NCBI GenBank assembly: GCA_026214975.1
Contig: CM047807.1
Coordinates: forward strand, 66,939,824 to 67,003,823
DNA length: 64,000 nt
DNA from: Gentiana macrophylla
Taxonomy: Eukaryota > Streptophyta > Magnoliopsida > Gentianales > Gentianaceae
Direction: 5' to 3'
Position numbers and translations under genes: made by a program. Shown one piece after another: positions 11,623 to 23,699 of the stretch (positions are counted from its first letter, which is position 1; every line of letters starts with the position of its first letter). The notes under the pieces are model-generated. The model was not told where the DNA came from. It saw only the letters and a list, made by a program, of their open reading frames with translations, and ran no database searches.

Positions 11623-13353
11623 ATGGATTCCTCAAACTTTATGTCAAAAGTGCCTATTTTTAATGTTAACAATTTTGATGAATATAAAATAAGAATGTTG
11701 TCCCATCTTGCAGCAACTCAAGAGGAGATGCTGGATGTAATTAATGATGTCCCAATCATGATCATGACTGTGGTAGCCACAGGAGCAGATCAAGGAAAAT
11801 AAGTGGACAAACCCAAGAAGGATTGGACCAAGGATGACAGGAGAAGAGCAAATCTAGATTTTGTTGCAAAAGATATGATTTTGAAGACCCTAGACAACAA
11901 CATGTTCATGAGAATCAAAGATTGCAAAACAGCAAAGTAGATGTGGGACAAGCTAGAACTGATAAATGAAGGATCTGAAGCAGTTAAAGAAAACAAATTA
12001 TCTGTTGCAAAACAGAAATTTGAAAACTACAAAATGAAGGTTGGTGAATCTATTGATCAAATGGACAACAGATTCTCAAGCATCATTAGTGAACTGCAAC
12101 AGCTTGGACACACATATCCTAAAAAAGAAGTGTGTTTGAAGATCTTGAGAGGCTTACCTGAAAGATGGAAGATCATAACATCAGCAATCGGAGGAACAAC
12201 AAATCTTGCAAACACTGACACCCTAACTCTGATGTCTCAACTAAAAGCTCATGAATTCGAATTGAACGGTGAAGATGGTGCTCTGGCAAAGACACAAAAG
12301 AGCCGATTGCAATCGATAGCACCACAAAGTAAGTAAACTTTGATTGTATCAAACAAAGAGACACTAGAACTCAAAGAACATGTAGCTTTATTAGTTAAAC
12401 GTTTTGACAGGTTTAGCAAAAGGAAGCCATTCAAAGGAAACTCATCATCAAACTAGAGGTCAAGCTCAAACAAAGATATGAAGAAAAGAGATGATGAATA
12501 CAGATGCTTCAATTGCAATAAGAAATGTCACTTCAAGGCTGATTGCCCTGAAGAAAATAATAAAGATGAGGAAAAGAAGAAGTGCAAAGCATCTGAAAAG
12601 AGGAAAGGTAAGAAAGCACTCAAGGCTGAATCTAGCAGTGAAAAGAATGAAGAATCATCTGATAATGACTCAGATAATAGTGATGAAGAAGACAACTCAG
12701 ACAATGAAAAAGCATGTATGTGCCTCATGACCAAAGAATTAGATGAAGATGAAGGTGACAGCTCAGACATTGAGAAAGCAAGTCTATGTCTAATGGCCAA
12801 AGAATCTGATGAAACTGAGGTAACATCTAGCTCTTACTCTTCATCAAATGCATCCACATCTAACACTGCACAATCTTCTATTCTACCATTAGATCCAGCA
12901 GCCCTAGTCCAAAATCTCATGACTAAATTTGATGAAATTGAGATGAATCATGAAATTCTTGAAAAGGAATGTAAGGATCTAAGAAAAGAAAATAAAAGAT
13001 TGAAGGAGCAACTGGAAAAATTGAAAGCTGAACTAGCTACTAAGGAGATATACTCACCTAATCCAAAAGCAGCAGATGATAACTCATCCACTGCTAACAT
13101 ATCAGGTGAGGAAATCCACCTAGCAGCAAAAAACACCACTGAACCACAAAATGCACCAGCTTACAAACCCTTAAAAAGGTTTGGATCCAGATCTGGTCTT
13201 GGCTACAACTGTCAGGATGAGATTAGAAACAATGGTCAACACAATTCTAAATCTAGGACCATCATTGGACCAAAATTCAGAAAGGGAAAGACCATAGTTT
13301 CAACCACTCATCCTGTACCGGTGAAGTCAAAACCTAGTCTGATGAAACAATGA
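11623..13353 (+). pseudogene. Copia-B gag (start of the gag-pol frame)
   Basis: The start at 11623 (MDSSNFMSKVP) is chosen because the retroelement gag similarity begins there. One frame continues through stops at 11800, 11938, 12334 and about 12454 to a TGA at 13351. Features in order: gag domain (FDEYKIRMLSHL; WDKLELINEGSEAVKENKLS; LKILRGLPERWK), a CCHC knuckle near 12505 (CFNCNKKCHFKADC, with Cys where Gly is usual), a long Asp/Glu/Ser-rich segment with a repeated CLM(T/A)KE block, and a heptad-rich coiled coil about 12910-13050. Gag forms the particle that packages element RNA. The acidic and coiled-coil extension is typical of sireviruses. Confidence 0.88.
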
Positions 13354-16300
13354 GACTAAATCATCAATCCAGTCAACCAAAAGCAAGGACTTTCTGAAAG
13401 GTAAAGGAAGACTTTATCCTTTAGAGGATGATTGGAATGTTGCACCTCCAAAATACAAGAAGAAACCATTCCATGATATACATCATGTCTTTAAGAAAAA
13501 TCAATCTAGGTATGTTCCTAGACACATGAAGCAACATAGGTTTCCTAATGCATCTTGGAAAGTGAAGATGGATGCAAATGCACCAAAAAGTATAGAAAAG
13601 TATCAGAATACTTCCAGTAGAAATATTAGAAGCTATTCTGCCATGCCTTATACATATGAAGTTGATGACTTTAATTATCCAAAAAGATGATCATTTGGAT
13701 ATACACTTGGAGTAGGAGCATGACTGCTAACAGGTATGGACCCAAACAGTGTTGGGTACCTAAACATAATCAATTTGTTTTGTAGGATGTCTGGTACTTA
13801 GACAGTGGATGTTCCAGACACATGACAGGAAACAAGAGATGACTCACTGACTTCAAAGCTTTTGATGGACCCAAAGTCACTTTTGGAGGCAAAGAAAACC
13901 CTGGCAAGATTAAGGGGGAAGGCACAATGCTCAAGAACAATTTGAGAATTCAAAATGTGGCATATGTTAAGGGACTTAATTTCAATCTGATGAGCATCAG
14001 TCAATTTTGTGACAAAGGCTACAATGTGCACTTCAACAAGGAAGGATGCAAAGTGATTCACAGCCAAACCAACATAGTAGTTCTTGCAGGAAGAAGAAAA
14101 GATAACATGTATGTGGTGGATTGGAAAACAGCCAAAGCAGAAACATGTCTGTTTGTCAGAAATAAACAATCAACCAGCTGGATTTGGCATAGAAGATTAA
14201 ATCACTTGAATTTCAAGACCATCAACACATTATCAAAGAACAAGTTGGTTGAAGGCCTACCAGAGATCACATTCAAGAAATAAAGTCTATGTGATGCATG
14301 ACAGAAAGGGAAACAAATCAAAAGCTCCTTCAAGTCAAAGCCCTATCAATCAACAACAAGAATTCTACATCTGTTACATATGGACCTGTTTGGACCAGTC
14401 ACACCAGTAAGTGTAAGTGGTAAGAAATACACTCTATTAGTGGTTGATGATTTCTCCAAATACACCTAGACCATATTCATGAACAAAAAGAGAGAAACAC
14501 TGAAGAGGCTGCCAGATTTGCTAAGAAGAATTCAAAATGAGAAAGAACTGAAGATCATCAAGATCAGATCAGATAGAGGCACAGAATTCCTAAATGAAGT
14601 TATCAGAACTTATTGTGAAGAAAATGGAGTATTACATCAATTATCTGCAGTAGGAACTCCAGAACAAAATAATGTAGCAGAAAGAAGAAACAGAACTCTC
14701 AAAGAAGCAGTCAGAACAATGATTGCAGAAGCATGCTTACCCAAGAGATTTTAAAATTTGAAAGAACAAACAAGATGCCATACACAAAACAGATCAATCA
14801 TCAACAAATATCATGGAAAGACTCCATATGAAATATGGAATGGTAGAAAACCTAATGTCTCATATTTGCATATGTTTGGATCAAAATGTTTTGTTTTGAA
14901 AAGGAATCAGCTGTATACCTTTGATGAAAAGGCTGATGAAGCAATCTTTATGGGATACTCAGACACCAGCAAAGCTTTCAGAGTACTCAACAAAAGAACA
15001 TTGGTGATTGAAGAATCAATACATGTAGTATTTGATGAACCAAACACAAATGGTGAAAGTCTTCAAGATCAAGAAAAAGAAGCAACACAAAGGGAAGCAT
15101 ACACAAATACAACCATACCAGCTTCCATCCTGAATAACCATTTTGGAAATCAAGAAGAGCCACAAGTCATTACAACAGAAGGAGAATCAGAACTTGAAGC
15201 TCATGCAGAACCTGAAATTGCAGAAGCACCAAGTGAAGAACAACTTCAACCTAATCTAAATTGGCTAAGAGATCATCCTGAAGAACAAGTCACTAGAGAC
15301 ATTCATACAGGAGTTAGAACCAAAAGACAACTGGAGCATATGCTAACATGTTTTCTATCTCAAGTGGAACCCAAGACAATAGATGATGCAATTCAAGATG
15401 CAGATTGGATCACATCCATGAAAGAAGAATTAAATGAATTTGAAAGAAATGAAGTCTGGGAACTTGGTGACAGACCAGACATAGCCAACATTATTGGAAC
15501 AAAATGGGTATTCAGAAACAAGATGGATGAGCAAGGAACAGTTGTCAGAAACAAATCAAGGCTAGTTGCAAAAGGCTATTCTCAAGCAGAAGGAATAGAT
15601 TATGATGAAACATTTGCACCAGTGGCAAGACTGGAGGCAATCAGACTCTTTCTAGCTTTTGCTGCACACAAAGACTTCAAAGTCTATCAAATAGATGTCA
15701 AGAGTGCATTTCTGAATGGACTTTTGGAAGAAGAAGTATATGTGGAACAACCTCCTGGTTTCCAACTCAAAGGAAACGAAAACAATGTATACAAACTCAA
15801 GAAAGCTCTTTATGGACTCAAACATGCACCCAGAGCTTGGTATGAAACACTATCACAATTTTTGATCAAGAATGGATTCAACAAGGGAACTATAGATAAG
15901 ACTCTATTCAACTTAGAGGAAGGAACAAGCACATTGCTAGTACAAATCTATGTTGATGACATCATCTTTGGATCAGAGGATGAAAAGCTGTGTGAGAAAT
16001 TTGCAAGCCTGATAAAGAGCAAATTTCAAATGAGCATGATTGGAGAATTAAATTATTTTCTTGGTCTGCAAGTAAAGCAAATGAAGGATGGGATTTTCAT
16101 CAGTCAAGCCAAGTATACAAAAGACCTAATACACAAGTATGGTATGGATACAATTGGGACAGCAGATACACCAATGTGTGCAAGAGTCATTTTTGGAAAA
16201 TATGAAGCTGGAAATGATGTTGATCAGAAAATGTATAGAGGAATCATTGGATCCTTACTTTATCTAACTGCAAGCAGGCCTGATATAGCATTTGCAGTAG

Positions 16301-16914
16301 GAGTATATGCAAGGTTTCAAGCTCAACCTAAAGAATCACATCTCCTAGCAGCCAAAAGAATAATCAAATACCTGAAAAACACTATTAATGTTGGAATTTG
16401 GTATCCAAAAGATGGAGGATTCAAGTTGATTTCATATTCAGACTCTGACTATGCTGGATGCAAGATAGATAGAAAAATCACCTCTGGAACATGCCGGATG
16501 CTAGGCACCGAGGCTAGTCTCTTGGTTGATAAAAGCAAAACTCCATATCTACATCAACAACAACCAAAGTAAGAATATATAGCAGCAGTTGTTGTTGTGC
16601 ACAAGTACTTTGGATTAGACAACAACTAAGGGATTATGGAGTGGAGGAAAAGACTATCCCAATCATGTGTGACAACACAAGTGTCATATATATCACTGAA
16701 AATCCAGTATTGCATTCAAGAACAATGCACATTGATGTGAGACATCATTTTATCGAGAGATCATGTTGAAAAGGAGATGTCATCCTAAAATACATATCCA
16801 CTTTGAAGATCAATTGGTGACATCTTCACTAAACCACTCAGTCATGAAAGATTTAGCATGTTAAGAACTGAGTTGGGAATGATTGAAATTGACAAAGTAC
16901 TAAAGAGCGGCTAA
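13354..16914 (+). pseudogene. Copia-B pol: protease, integrase, reverse transcriptase, RNase H
   Basis: A frameshifted stretch (about 13360-13690) contains LYPLEDDWNVAPPKYKKK, then the gag frame returns. Protease: WYLDSGCSRHM at about 13790. Integrase zinc region: WHRRLNHLNF near 14190, with the second half of its CxxC destroyed by a stop. Integrase core: LLVVDDFSKY, IRSDRGTEF and [29 protein letters not shown] onward, [20 protein letters not shown], catalytic YVDD at about 15950, [10 protein letters not shown]. RNase [11 protein letters not shown] near 16435, then frameshifted sequence to the end DIFTKPLSHERF and a stop at 16912. In-frame stops include 13783, 13840, 14281, 14467, 14752 and 16570. 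The stretch 14758-16572 is one open frame of over 600 codons, so decay is recent. Confidence 0.92.
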
Positions 16915-17508
16915 CTGGAGTAATCAGCCAAGTGACTTCATCAGCTGTTTAAGCCTTTACTATTACAGGAGATGTAGCAGGTAAGGCATGGTACTCGGTG
17001 AAGTTAACTTCACCGATTGTTGAACGGTAGAATAAAGCAGCTCAGTGAAAAATTCACTACATCGGCTAAGTGACCAGCCAAGGCACTCCACCGAAGTAAA
17101 GAATGGAGTAATGGGCAAATTATAGTGTGAACAAAATCAATTTTTATACACGTGGAGAATAATGAAGTTATGGAGGATTATTCTGTGGATGATTACACAT
17201 GTGGATATCAACTTACAATCATGGAGGTAACCATATTATCTTTCGAATTACAAACACCTCGAATCCCAGGATTTATCATTACTTACCTCAATCAACTCCC
17301 CCCCACTACACTCGAATATCGTGATTTATATACACAAAATCACGCCATTATGTCATAAAATCCTTCCACATTCAAACCATGTTCACACTGCCCAAATTAT
17401 CCTATATAAACCATACTTAGAGATTTTCCAGAAATCTTTACACTCTATTGCAAGTTACAAACCCTATTTCTTATTGCTAATCAAATATTTTTCTCAAATC
17501 TCAAAGAA
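16915..17508 (+). other. Spacer between Copia-B pol and third ORF
   Basis: About 590 bp with no supported ORF. A possible subgenomic promoter or splice acceptor could lie here. TATATAAACC near 17402 is a weak TATA candidate some 100 bp before the third ORF start. Confidence 0.45.
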
Positions 17509-19489
17509 ATGGCTTCATCTGCTACAATCTCTCCCACTAAAAAATTCTATGAAAAATCAATCATCACGGGGTCGTTTTTCAAACTTGAACCCTACCTCTC
17601 TTTCTGTGACAATGATGCACAAGCTCAACGCTTGGTTGATTGTTGTTCAAATTTGGGGTTAATGACCTTCCTAAACCCCCCAATCAATGGAAATTGCTAT
17701 AAAAATCTGATTGCATTCTGGAAAAATGCCAAGTTTTTGCCCAGCACCAAGAAAACTGACATAGACTACATAAAAAGTTCAATCTTTGGGAAAGAGGTAG
17801 TCATTACGCCTGGTCTTCTCAATAGATTCCTACAGCTACCCATGATAGGTCCGGCTAATGTAAAGTTTGTGAAGATTGACATCAAAAACTTCTGGGCTGA
17901 GATAGCCAAGAATCCCAAGAAAAACAGCAAAACATACAACCTCCCTAGATCAGCACTAAAACTTCCGTTTGCTGAATTCGCACCGGTCATCACCAAGAAC
18001 ATCGATGGTAGAAAAGGGTCAATGGAAAACTTAACTGAGTTAGGGGTCAAGCTGATGGCCATCATTTACGAAGGTACTAAATTTGACTGGGCAACATTTG
18101 TATTCAATAGGTTGAAAGATCAGATTCAAAATGGAAATTGATCTATCAAATACGGCACCAAGCAAGGGTTTGCAGAATAAAGGTGATTTCTGGGAGAGGA
18201 AATCATATGGGTTCCCTCTTCAACACCTGTTCGACGCATTGAAAGTGAAACCCAAAAATCTGCAGGCTCCACACAGGTCTAAGGTAATGTTTACCTACAT
18301 CAAGGCATCTATGAAACCCAAACCAACTGCCGGGAGAAAAAGGAAACAACCTGAATGCAGCAGATCATGAGTGGGACGAAGAACCAGATCCCAGAAGGCA
18401 CAAGGGAACACCACTGTGACTGGTACCAGCAACTTGAACGAACCTGTGACAATCAGTGATGATACAGCAACAGAGGAAGAAAAACAACAAGAGGACATCA
18501 CCTATCTGGAAGAAGGTGAGGAAGGATATGCTCTTACTTCATCTGAAGAAGAAGAGATGGATGAGGAAGAAGCTGAGACAGAGGATGAACACTTAGAAGG
18601 CGGCCATCTTGAAACTAATCTAGAAAACATTGAGATCTCTGATGACGAGCTGACACTTCAAGAGGTGCTTTTCAAGAGCATCAGCAAAGTTGACGAACAG
18701 CCCAGTGAGCCAGCTGATAAAACTCACTCAGCTGAACTTGTCAACTCTCCCATTATTGACCAAGGGGGAACAACATCAGAGAAAGTCCTATCTCCAGTAG
18801 ATGAAGAAGTCAACACCCCCCAGCAACCCCTTACTGACCCTGAGTCCAATGAGGAAGAAAAAGAAGAAAAGGAAGAAAGAGAAGAAGACGCAGAAAGTGA
18901 AAAGGAAGAAGAGAAGGAGGAAGAAGAAGAGGTGAAAATAGAGGAGGAGAAAGATAAAGATGATGAGGATGTTGATGTGGCACCAGAGGAAGATGATCCA
19001 GAAAGAGTCTTCAATCTGGACATTCAACCCCTGATTGTAGACATGGAAAAGTAGTATCACAACAGGCAAAATCTGAAAGCTGCCTTAAGGAGTGACGCAA
19101 CCTCCTTAAACCATAAGATTGAAGCCCTTATCAGTCACATCAAGATACAAGATGAGGTGATGGAAAAACAGGGAAACTTGCTTTGCAACTTACAGCATCT
19201 TATTCCCTACCAGGTCCAAACCAACCTTGAGTTTCATGCTGAAAAGATTGATGACAATCTCAAACCTTTGGTGGACACTCTAAACGCTCACACTCATCAA
19301 ATTCAACATCTGGATGAGATCATGGAGTACTCTGGTCAACAACTTAACACCCTTCTCAACATTGGTGAGGCAACCAACAAGATACTGGAGAAAATGTATG
19401 GTCCTCTCCCTGAGTCTGAAATAGCAACTGCAAATCTTGAAGCACGTTTTGGTGCTGCCAAAAAGGGGGAAGGAAGCTCAAAGCCTTAA
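17509..19489 (+). pseudogene. Copia-B third ORF (env-position), plant-transposon domain plus acidic region and coiled coil
   Basis: The ORF starts at 17509 (MASSATISPTKKF). Residues 20-200 resemble the plant transposon protein domain (PF20167 type): FFKLEPYLSF, then IAFWKNAKF and SSIFGKEVVITPGLLNRFL. A frameshift near 18131 moves to the frame that carries YGFPLQHLFDALKVKP and a basic run GRKRKQ, then a TGA at 18368. A strongly acidic Glu-rich segment (18371-19051) follows, then a TAG at 19052 and a coiled-coil tail (19157-19489). Total about 660 codons. The position after pol is that of the env-like gene of sireviruses. I see no signal peptide or membrane segment, so envelope function is not supported. 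The role is unknown. Confidence 0.75.
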
Positions 19490-19671
19490 AGCTCCAGTGG
19501 AAAAAAGGCATGCCAAACAGATAAGGGCAAAGGCATCAAAGGCAAAGACATCAGGTTTGAAGAGATGAAGAAGTAGATAAAGCTCCAGTGGAAAAAAGGC
19601 AAGCCCAACAGATAAGGTCAAAGGCATCAAAGGCAAAGACATCAGGTTTGAAGAGATGAAGAAGTAGACAT
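19490..19671 (+). repeat. 91-bp tandem duplication after the third ORF
   Basis: Two copies starting at about 19490 and 19581, each with GCTCCAGTGG, GGCATCAAAGGC and GAAGAGATGAAGAAGTAG. They differ at only a few bases, so the duplication is young relative to the element. Confidence 0.88.
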
Positions 19672-19848
19672 TATGCTACATTATACTTAAATTGAATTAT
19701 CTCTATTTGCCTTTGTTTTTGGAATAAAAAGATGCAATATCTTACTGCCCTTAAATGGATGAATAAAATTGTTGAGTTTTGTTCCGTTAATTATTATGAA
19801 AATTTTTGGCTTAATTATGTTCAGGCTTATGAGGGTTTTGGCATCATC

Positions 19849-19862
19849 AAAAATGGGGAAAT
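19849..19862 (+). other. Polypurine tract of Copia-B
   Basis: AAAAATGGGGAAAT, purine-rich except for two T, sits directly before the TGTTAGG start of the 3' LTR. Confidence 0.8.
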
Positions 19863-21253
19863 TGTTAGGAACATTTTATTATGTTTTGATGATGGCCATA
19901 CTAGCTGTTATAGCAAGCCTGAAATAAGTTAGAACACTATGTATAGTCTTTACCTAGAGTCTGACATGTTGTATAAGTTAAGTCAGACAAGTATTGTACT
20001 AGTTGGTAGGACGGCAAAGCATGAATAGATTTTCGGCAGAGTAAAGCCAGCCAAGCACCAGTAGAGAAGCAATGAAGATATTATGGTCTGACTTATAACC
20101 AAGCAAGTCTGGGATGACCTTGGATAAGTCTAAGTTATGCTTTAAGTGATGAAACTTAATGTTTAAATATGGTGTACAATGATCTCACCCCAATCAAGGA
20201 TCAGTGAAGTACAAAGATTCTCCTTGAAGTGAAATAATCAAGGAAACAGTGAATCGGCAGAGTAAACTGACTTTCGGCTGAGTGAAGACAAAACAGTGAA
20301 GGAAGATCTAAACGGCAAAGTCAGATGGATCACTTGACCGTTCAGAGAACGGCTAAGTAAACCTTATCAAAGCAGATTTTGAAATATGATGAAGATTTAG
20401 AGGATCATGCGTTAAATGCACAATCAATAGGGGATCAATCAAGGACGGATTTTCTGATAAACATTTGAAGAAAAATCCGATCACTAAAATCAAGGAGAAT
20501 ATAATTAAGGGGAAATCAAGAATTATTCCCCTCATTAATATAGCCAATGGACGGAAATTCAAATCAAGGATAATCAAGGCTATAAATAGAGGGCACTGAC
20601 AGAAAAAGAAAAAAATAGTGTGAACGGAAAAGTTAGAGCAAAAACTCTGTCAAAGTAGAAAGCCTTCTATCTGTGCAAAAAGGAAAACATCTAGTGATCA
20701 ACTCAAAATTGAGAGCTACAATTCAAACATCAAGCACTGAGATTGATCAACAAGTTTGTGAATCCAATTCACATCAACCAAGCAACTGAATCAGAGTCAT
20801 CTGAGAAGGAGTTGTGTTTGTGATAGCTGCTGAAGGTTTTGATCCCAAGGAGCAGTGAAAGAGACTGAATCACTGAAGCTGTTGCAGTCAAGGAATGATA
20901 CTCTTGTAGATTGTGAAGCTTGGGAAGTCAAGGACAATCGTACTATTGTAACTGTGAAAACAATAGTGAATTTCTCCAATCATCACAAGAGAAGAGTGGA
21001 TTAAGGGATTACACCACCCTGAACCACTATAAACCTTTTGTCAATTTACTTTCAGTAATTTACCTTAGTGCACTTATTTAATTGCATATATTATATCATA
21101 TATTTGTGATTGCTTAAACTACTTTGAAATAACATAGTAAGGAGGGACTTATCCGCTGCCCAAAAGCTTTTAAGTGCAAGAAAAGTTTTTGAAACTCCAC
21201 TATAGTAATTCACCCCCCTCTGACTATAGTTTTACCCTTCTCTGGGACCAACA
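19863..21253 (+). repeat. 3' LTR of Copia-B
   Basis: It begins TGTTAGGAAC, ends CCAACA, and is followed by the TCTGC duplicate. Confidence 0.95.
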
Positions 21254-21497
21254 TCTGCGACATTACTAGATAGGGAATAAAAATAAAAATAAGACAATGG
21301 AAAATAACCACAATGAAAAGAAAGAAAACTAATCCTCGTCATAATAATCCTCTCAGTCATCTCTAGGCTCAAAACCGGGAGGTGGTGTAGAACTCGAGGC
21401 AGCAGCGGTAGACAATAATGCTCGGAGACGTGGGGCAGACCTAGGTGGTGGGGTCGCAGGAAGAACTCCTAAAAAGTAAATAATTCTATCCATCTTG

Positions 21498-22435
21498 CTA
21501 TGCAGACTCGCAATACTCTCTCGAGTGCTCCTCTAGCAAGGCTCTTTGAGTTCGAGGTGCTCTGTGGACCGGAGTACGCTCACTCTCAGCTCTTTGACCG
21601 ACCCATCTCGGTACTTTTGAAACTGACTGTGAACTTATCATCGGCTCAAGGTCTTCCCACTCATCACTAACCAGAACTTTGACCTCGTCCTCCATAGCGA
21701 ACATATCAATCATAGGCCTATATGGCAACTGCTCGCGCTCAGATGTGGCGGCAAGCTCATGAATGCGGTTGTGCATCTAGAGATTTATGTTGACTGGAGA
21801 TCCCTACTCCAGATAGAACATCAACTCTGCCCTCTTCGGTGTGACAGACACCGTATGCTTGGTCGGCAAAAGGCGAGCACAAACAAATCGATTGACCACC
21901 TTCCTATCCCAGGATAACTTGTTTTCTAGGAAGATGGTGAGGGCTCCCATAGGATTGCACCTCCATTGCACCCTAAAGTACTCAGCAATCATCTGCATCC
22001 TCTCTAGATCTTCAATATTAGTCGAAGATGTGTACTCATCTGGGCCTACTGGTGGATTGCGAACCCCGTAATAGGTGTTGATCCGCTCAATCATGAAGTC
22101 AACCTTAACTCCACAGACCATTGCAAATGTAGCTCCTGGATTATGCGAAAGATATGCATAAAATTCTCTCACCACCGTAGCATTGAACCGCGTCGGTGCC
22201 TCGGCCATATCCAAAATATCTTGAACTTTTAGGTCTCGTGGCAAGATTGTACCGGAATTGTCCAACTCTACTCCTCATTCTTGGGCAACTGGTATTCCGT
22301 TGCAATACCCTCAGAACATTCATAGATCTCTAAAGAATGAAATTTCTCAACCCTGTCTATCAAGGGATTAGCATCTCCATAGATATACTGGTGACCACTT
22401 GGACGATGGGTTGTTCTGCTATGCTTGGGACCCAT
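21498..22435 (-). pseudogene. Gypsy 3' ORF with plant-transposon protein domain (Athila type)
   Basis: A likely minus-strand start at 22435 (MGPKHSRTTHRPSGHQYIYG) runs to a stop, then a frameshift leads into the block 22265-21804 with ATVVREFYAYL, CGVKVDFMIERINTYYGV and NRFVCARLLPTKHTVSVT. After two stops, a further segment lies at 21776-21498. This arrangement matches the PF20167-type domain common in ORFs of Athila-like elements. It sits near the 3' LTR, not next to gag. The function in these elements is unknown. One frameshift and three stops make it non-functional here. Confidence 0.72.
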
Positions 22436-22815
22436 CCTGATTGATACAAAGACTGATGATGAAGCTGATTCTGAAAAAGTACTCGGTAAACCGGCCTGTA
22501 CCCCCGATTTACCGGCCTGAATTTTTCTTAGTTTTTTCTAGGACAGTGCTCTGATATTCGAAGATGAAGAACTTTAGCAGCTACACTCTACAGCAACACT
22601 ACAAATCAGCAACATGAATGGAAAAATAGGTGTTTTGGTTGGTGAAATGGACGAAAATGGTTTGATTTTGGGTGGAGGTATGGTGGTGATGGGGCCGAAA
22701 TGTGTAGAAGGAGAAGAAATGGAGACTTTTGGTGATTTTAGAAGAAGATAGTTGTTGAGGATGATGAATAATGGTGGTGGAAGGGTGTTTAAATAATATA
22801 AATGGGTAGAAGGTG
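22436..22815 (-). other. Gypsy interior upstream of the 3' ORF
   Basis: Non-coding. It contains one paired GGTAAACC motif at 22483-22518 and T/C-rich sequence on the minus strand. It joins 27822 once Copia-C and one AGGTG copy are removed. Confidence 0.5.
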
Positions 22816-23691
22816 TGTTGCTGTAGCTGCAACCTGGTGTAGTACTCCATTTTCTCCACAATACTCAATGATTTTGTTGTTGAGAAATTATGTTCCTATG
22901 TCAGATCTAATCTTGACTACTGTAACACTTTTCTGATTTTGGAGTCTCTTGAGAAGTTCTGTCAGCTGTTGCTTAGTTTCACTCTTCTTTGTCATGAAGA
23001 TAACCCAAGTGTATCTTGAAAAATCATCAACTACCACTAATGTGTATTTCTTTCCACTAACACTGATTGGTGTAATTGGTCCAAATAAATCCATATGCAT
23101 CAGTTCTAGAACTCTGGTTGTTGAATGCTGAGACTTAGTCTTGAAACTTGCTTTTGGTTGCTTTCCTTGCTGACATGCATCACACAAGTTGTCTTTCTTG
23201 TATGTCATCTCTGGTAGTCCAATCACCTTGTTCTTTTTGACTAACAAGTTGATATCATCAAAGTTTAGATGACTCAGTTTCTTGTGCCACAGCCAACTGA
23301 GTTCTGACTTAGTGTGTACAATTAAACAGGTTTCTAAAACTGTTGTAGACCAATCTACATACATGTTCTCTTCCCTTCTTCCAGCAAGAACTACTTGGAA
23401 TGCTGTTTCGCTGACGACAATGCAGAAGTCCTTATCAAAAGTAACTTTGTATCCCATGTCGCAGAATTGACTTGTGCTGAGTAGATTGTAGTGAAGTCCT
23501 TCCACATAAGATACATTATTGATTGGGAGTCCATTTCTGATTAAATTTCCATAACCTTTTGTGTAACCAGGTCTATCTTTACTTCCAAAGTTGACTCTTG
23601 GTCCATCTTTAGCTATAAAATCTGTGAGACAGTCCTTGCTCTTTGTCATGTGTCTAGAGCAACCGCTGTCAAAGTACCAAATATCCTGCAA
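22816..23691 (-). pseudogene. Copia-C protease, GAG-preIN and partial integrase
   Basis: One open frame (23691-22888) begins at the protease motif DIWYFDSGCSRHMTKS. It continues through YNLLSTSQFCDMGY, the zinc-binding LWHKKLSHLNF and CDACQQGK, and the integrase core LVVVDDFSRYTWV to KIRSDIGT. A stop and then EYCGENGVLHQ-like sequence bring it to the truncation at 22816. The third catalytic acidic residue (Glu of the DDE triad), RT and RNase H are absent. Confidence 0.88.
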
Positions 23692-23699
23692 AACAAATT

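Larger units (their letters stand above)
10091..21253 (+). mobile_element. Copia-B: full-length sirevirus-like Copia with third ORF
   Basis: Long, closely similar LTRs (10091-11483 and 19863-21253, about 1.39 kb) begin TGTTAGGAAC and end CCAACA or CTAACA. TCTGC is duplicated at 10086-10090 and 21254-21258. Plus-strand order: 5' LTR, initiator-Met primer site (TTGGTATCGGAGC at 11486), gag with coiled-coil and acidic extension, protease, integrase, RT, RNase H, a third ORF, polypurine tract, 3' LTR. Gag and pol share one frame, and a large ORF follows pol; both features fit the Sirevirus (SIRE1/Maximus) lineage. Multiple stops and a few frameshifts inactivate it. It is the best-preserved element in the window and inserted into the Gypsy element. 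Confidence 0.95.

Noticed and set aside
18724..19069. Ser-rich and Phe-rich minus-strand ORFs opposite the Glu-rich region.
   Set aside because: They are antisense shadows of GAA/GAG repeats in the Copia-B third ORF.
17509..19489. Retroviral envelope gene in Copia-B.
   Set aside because: No signal peptide, membrane segment or glycoprotein-like cysteine pattern is visible; only its position after pol suggests env.
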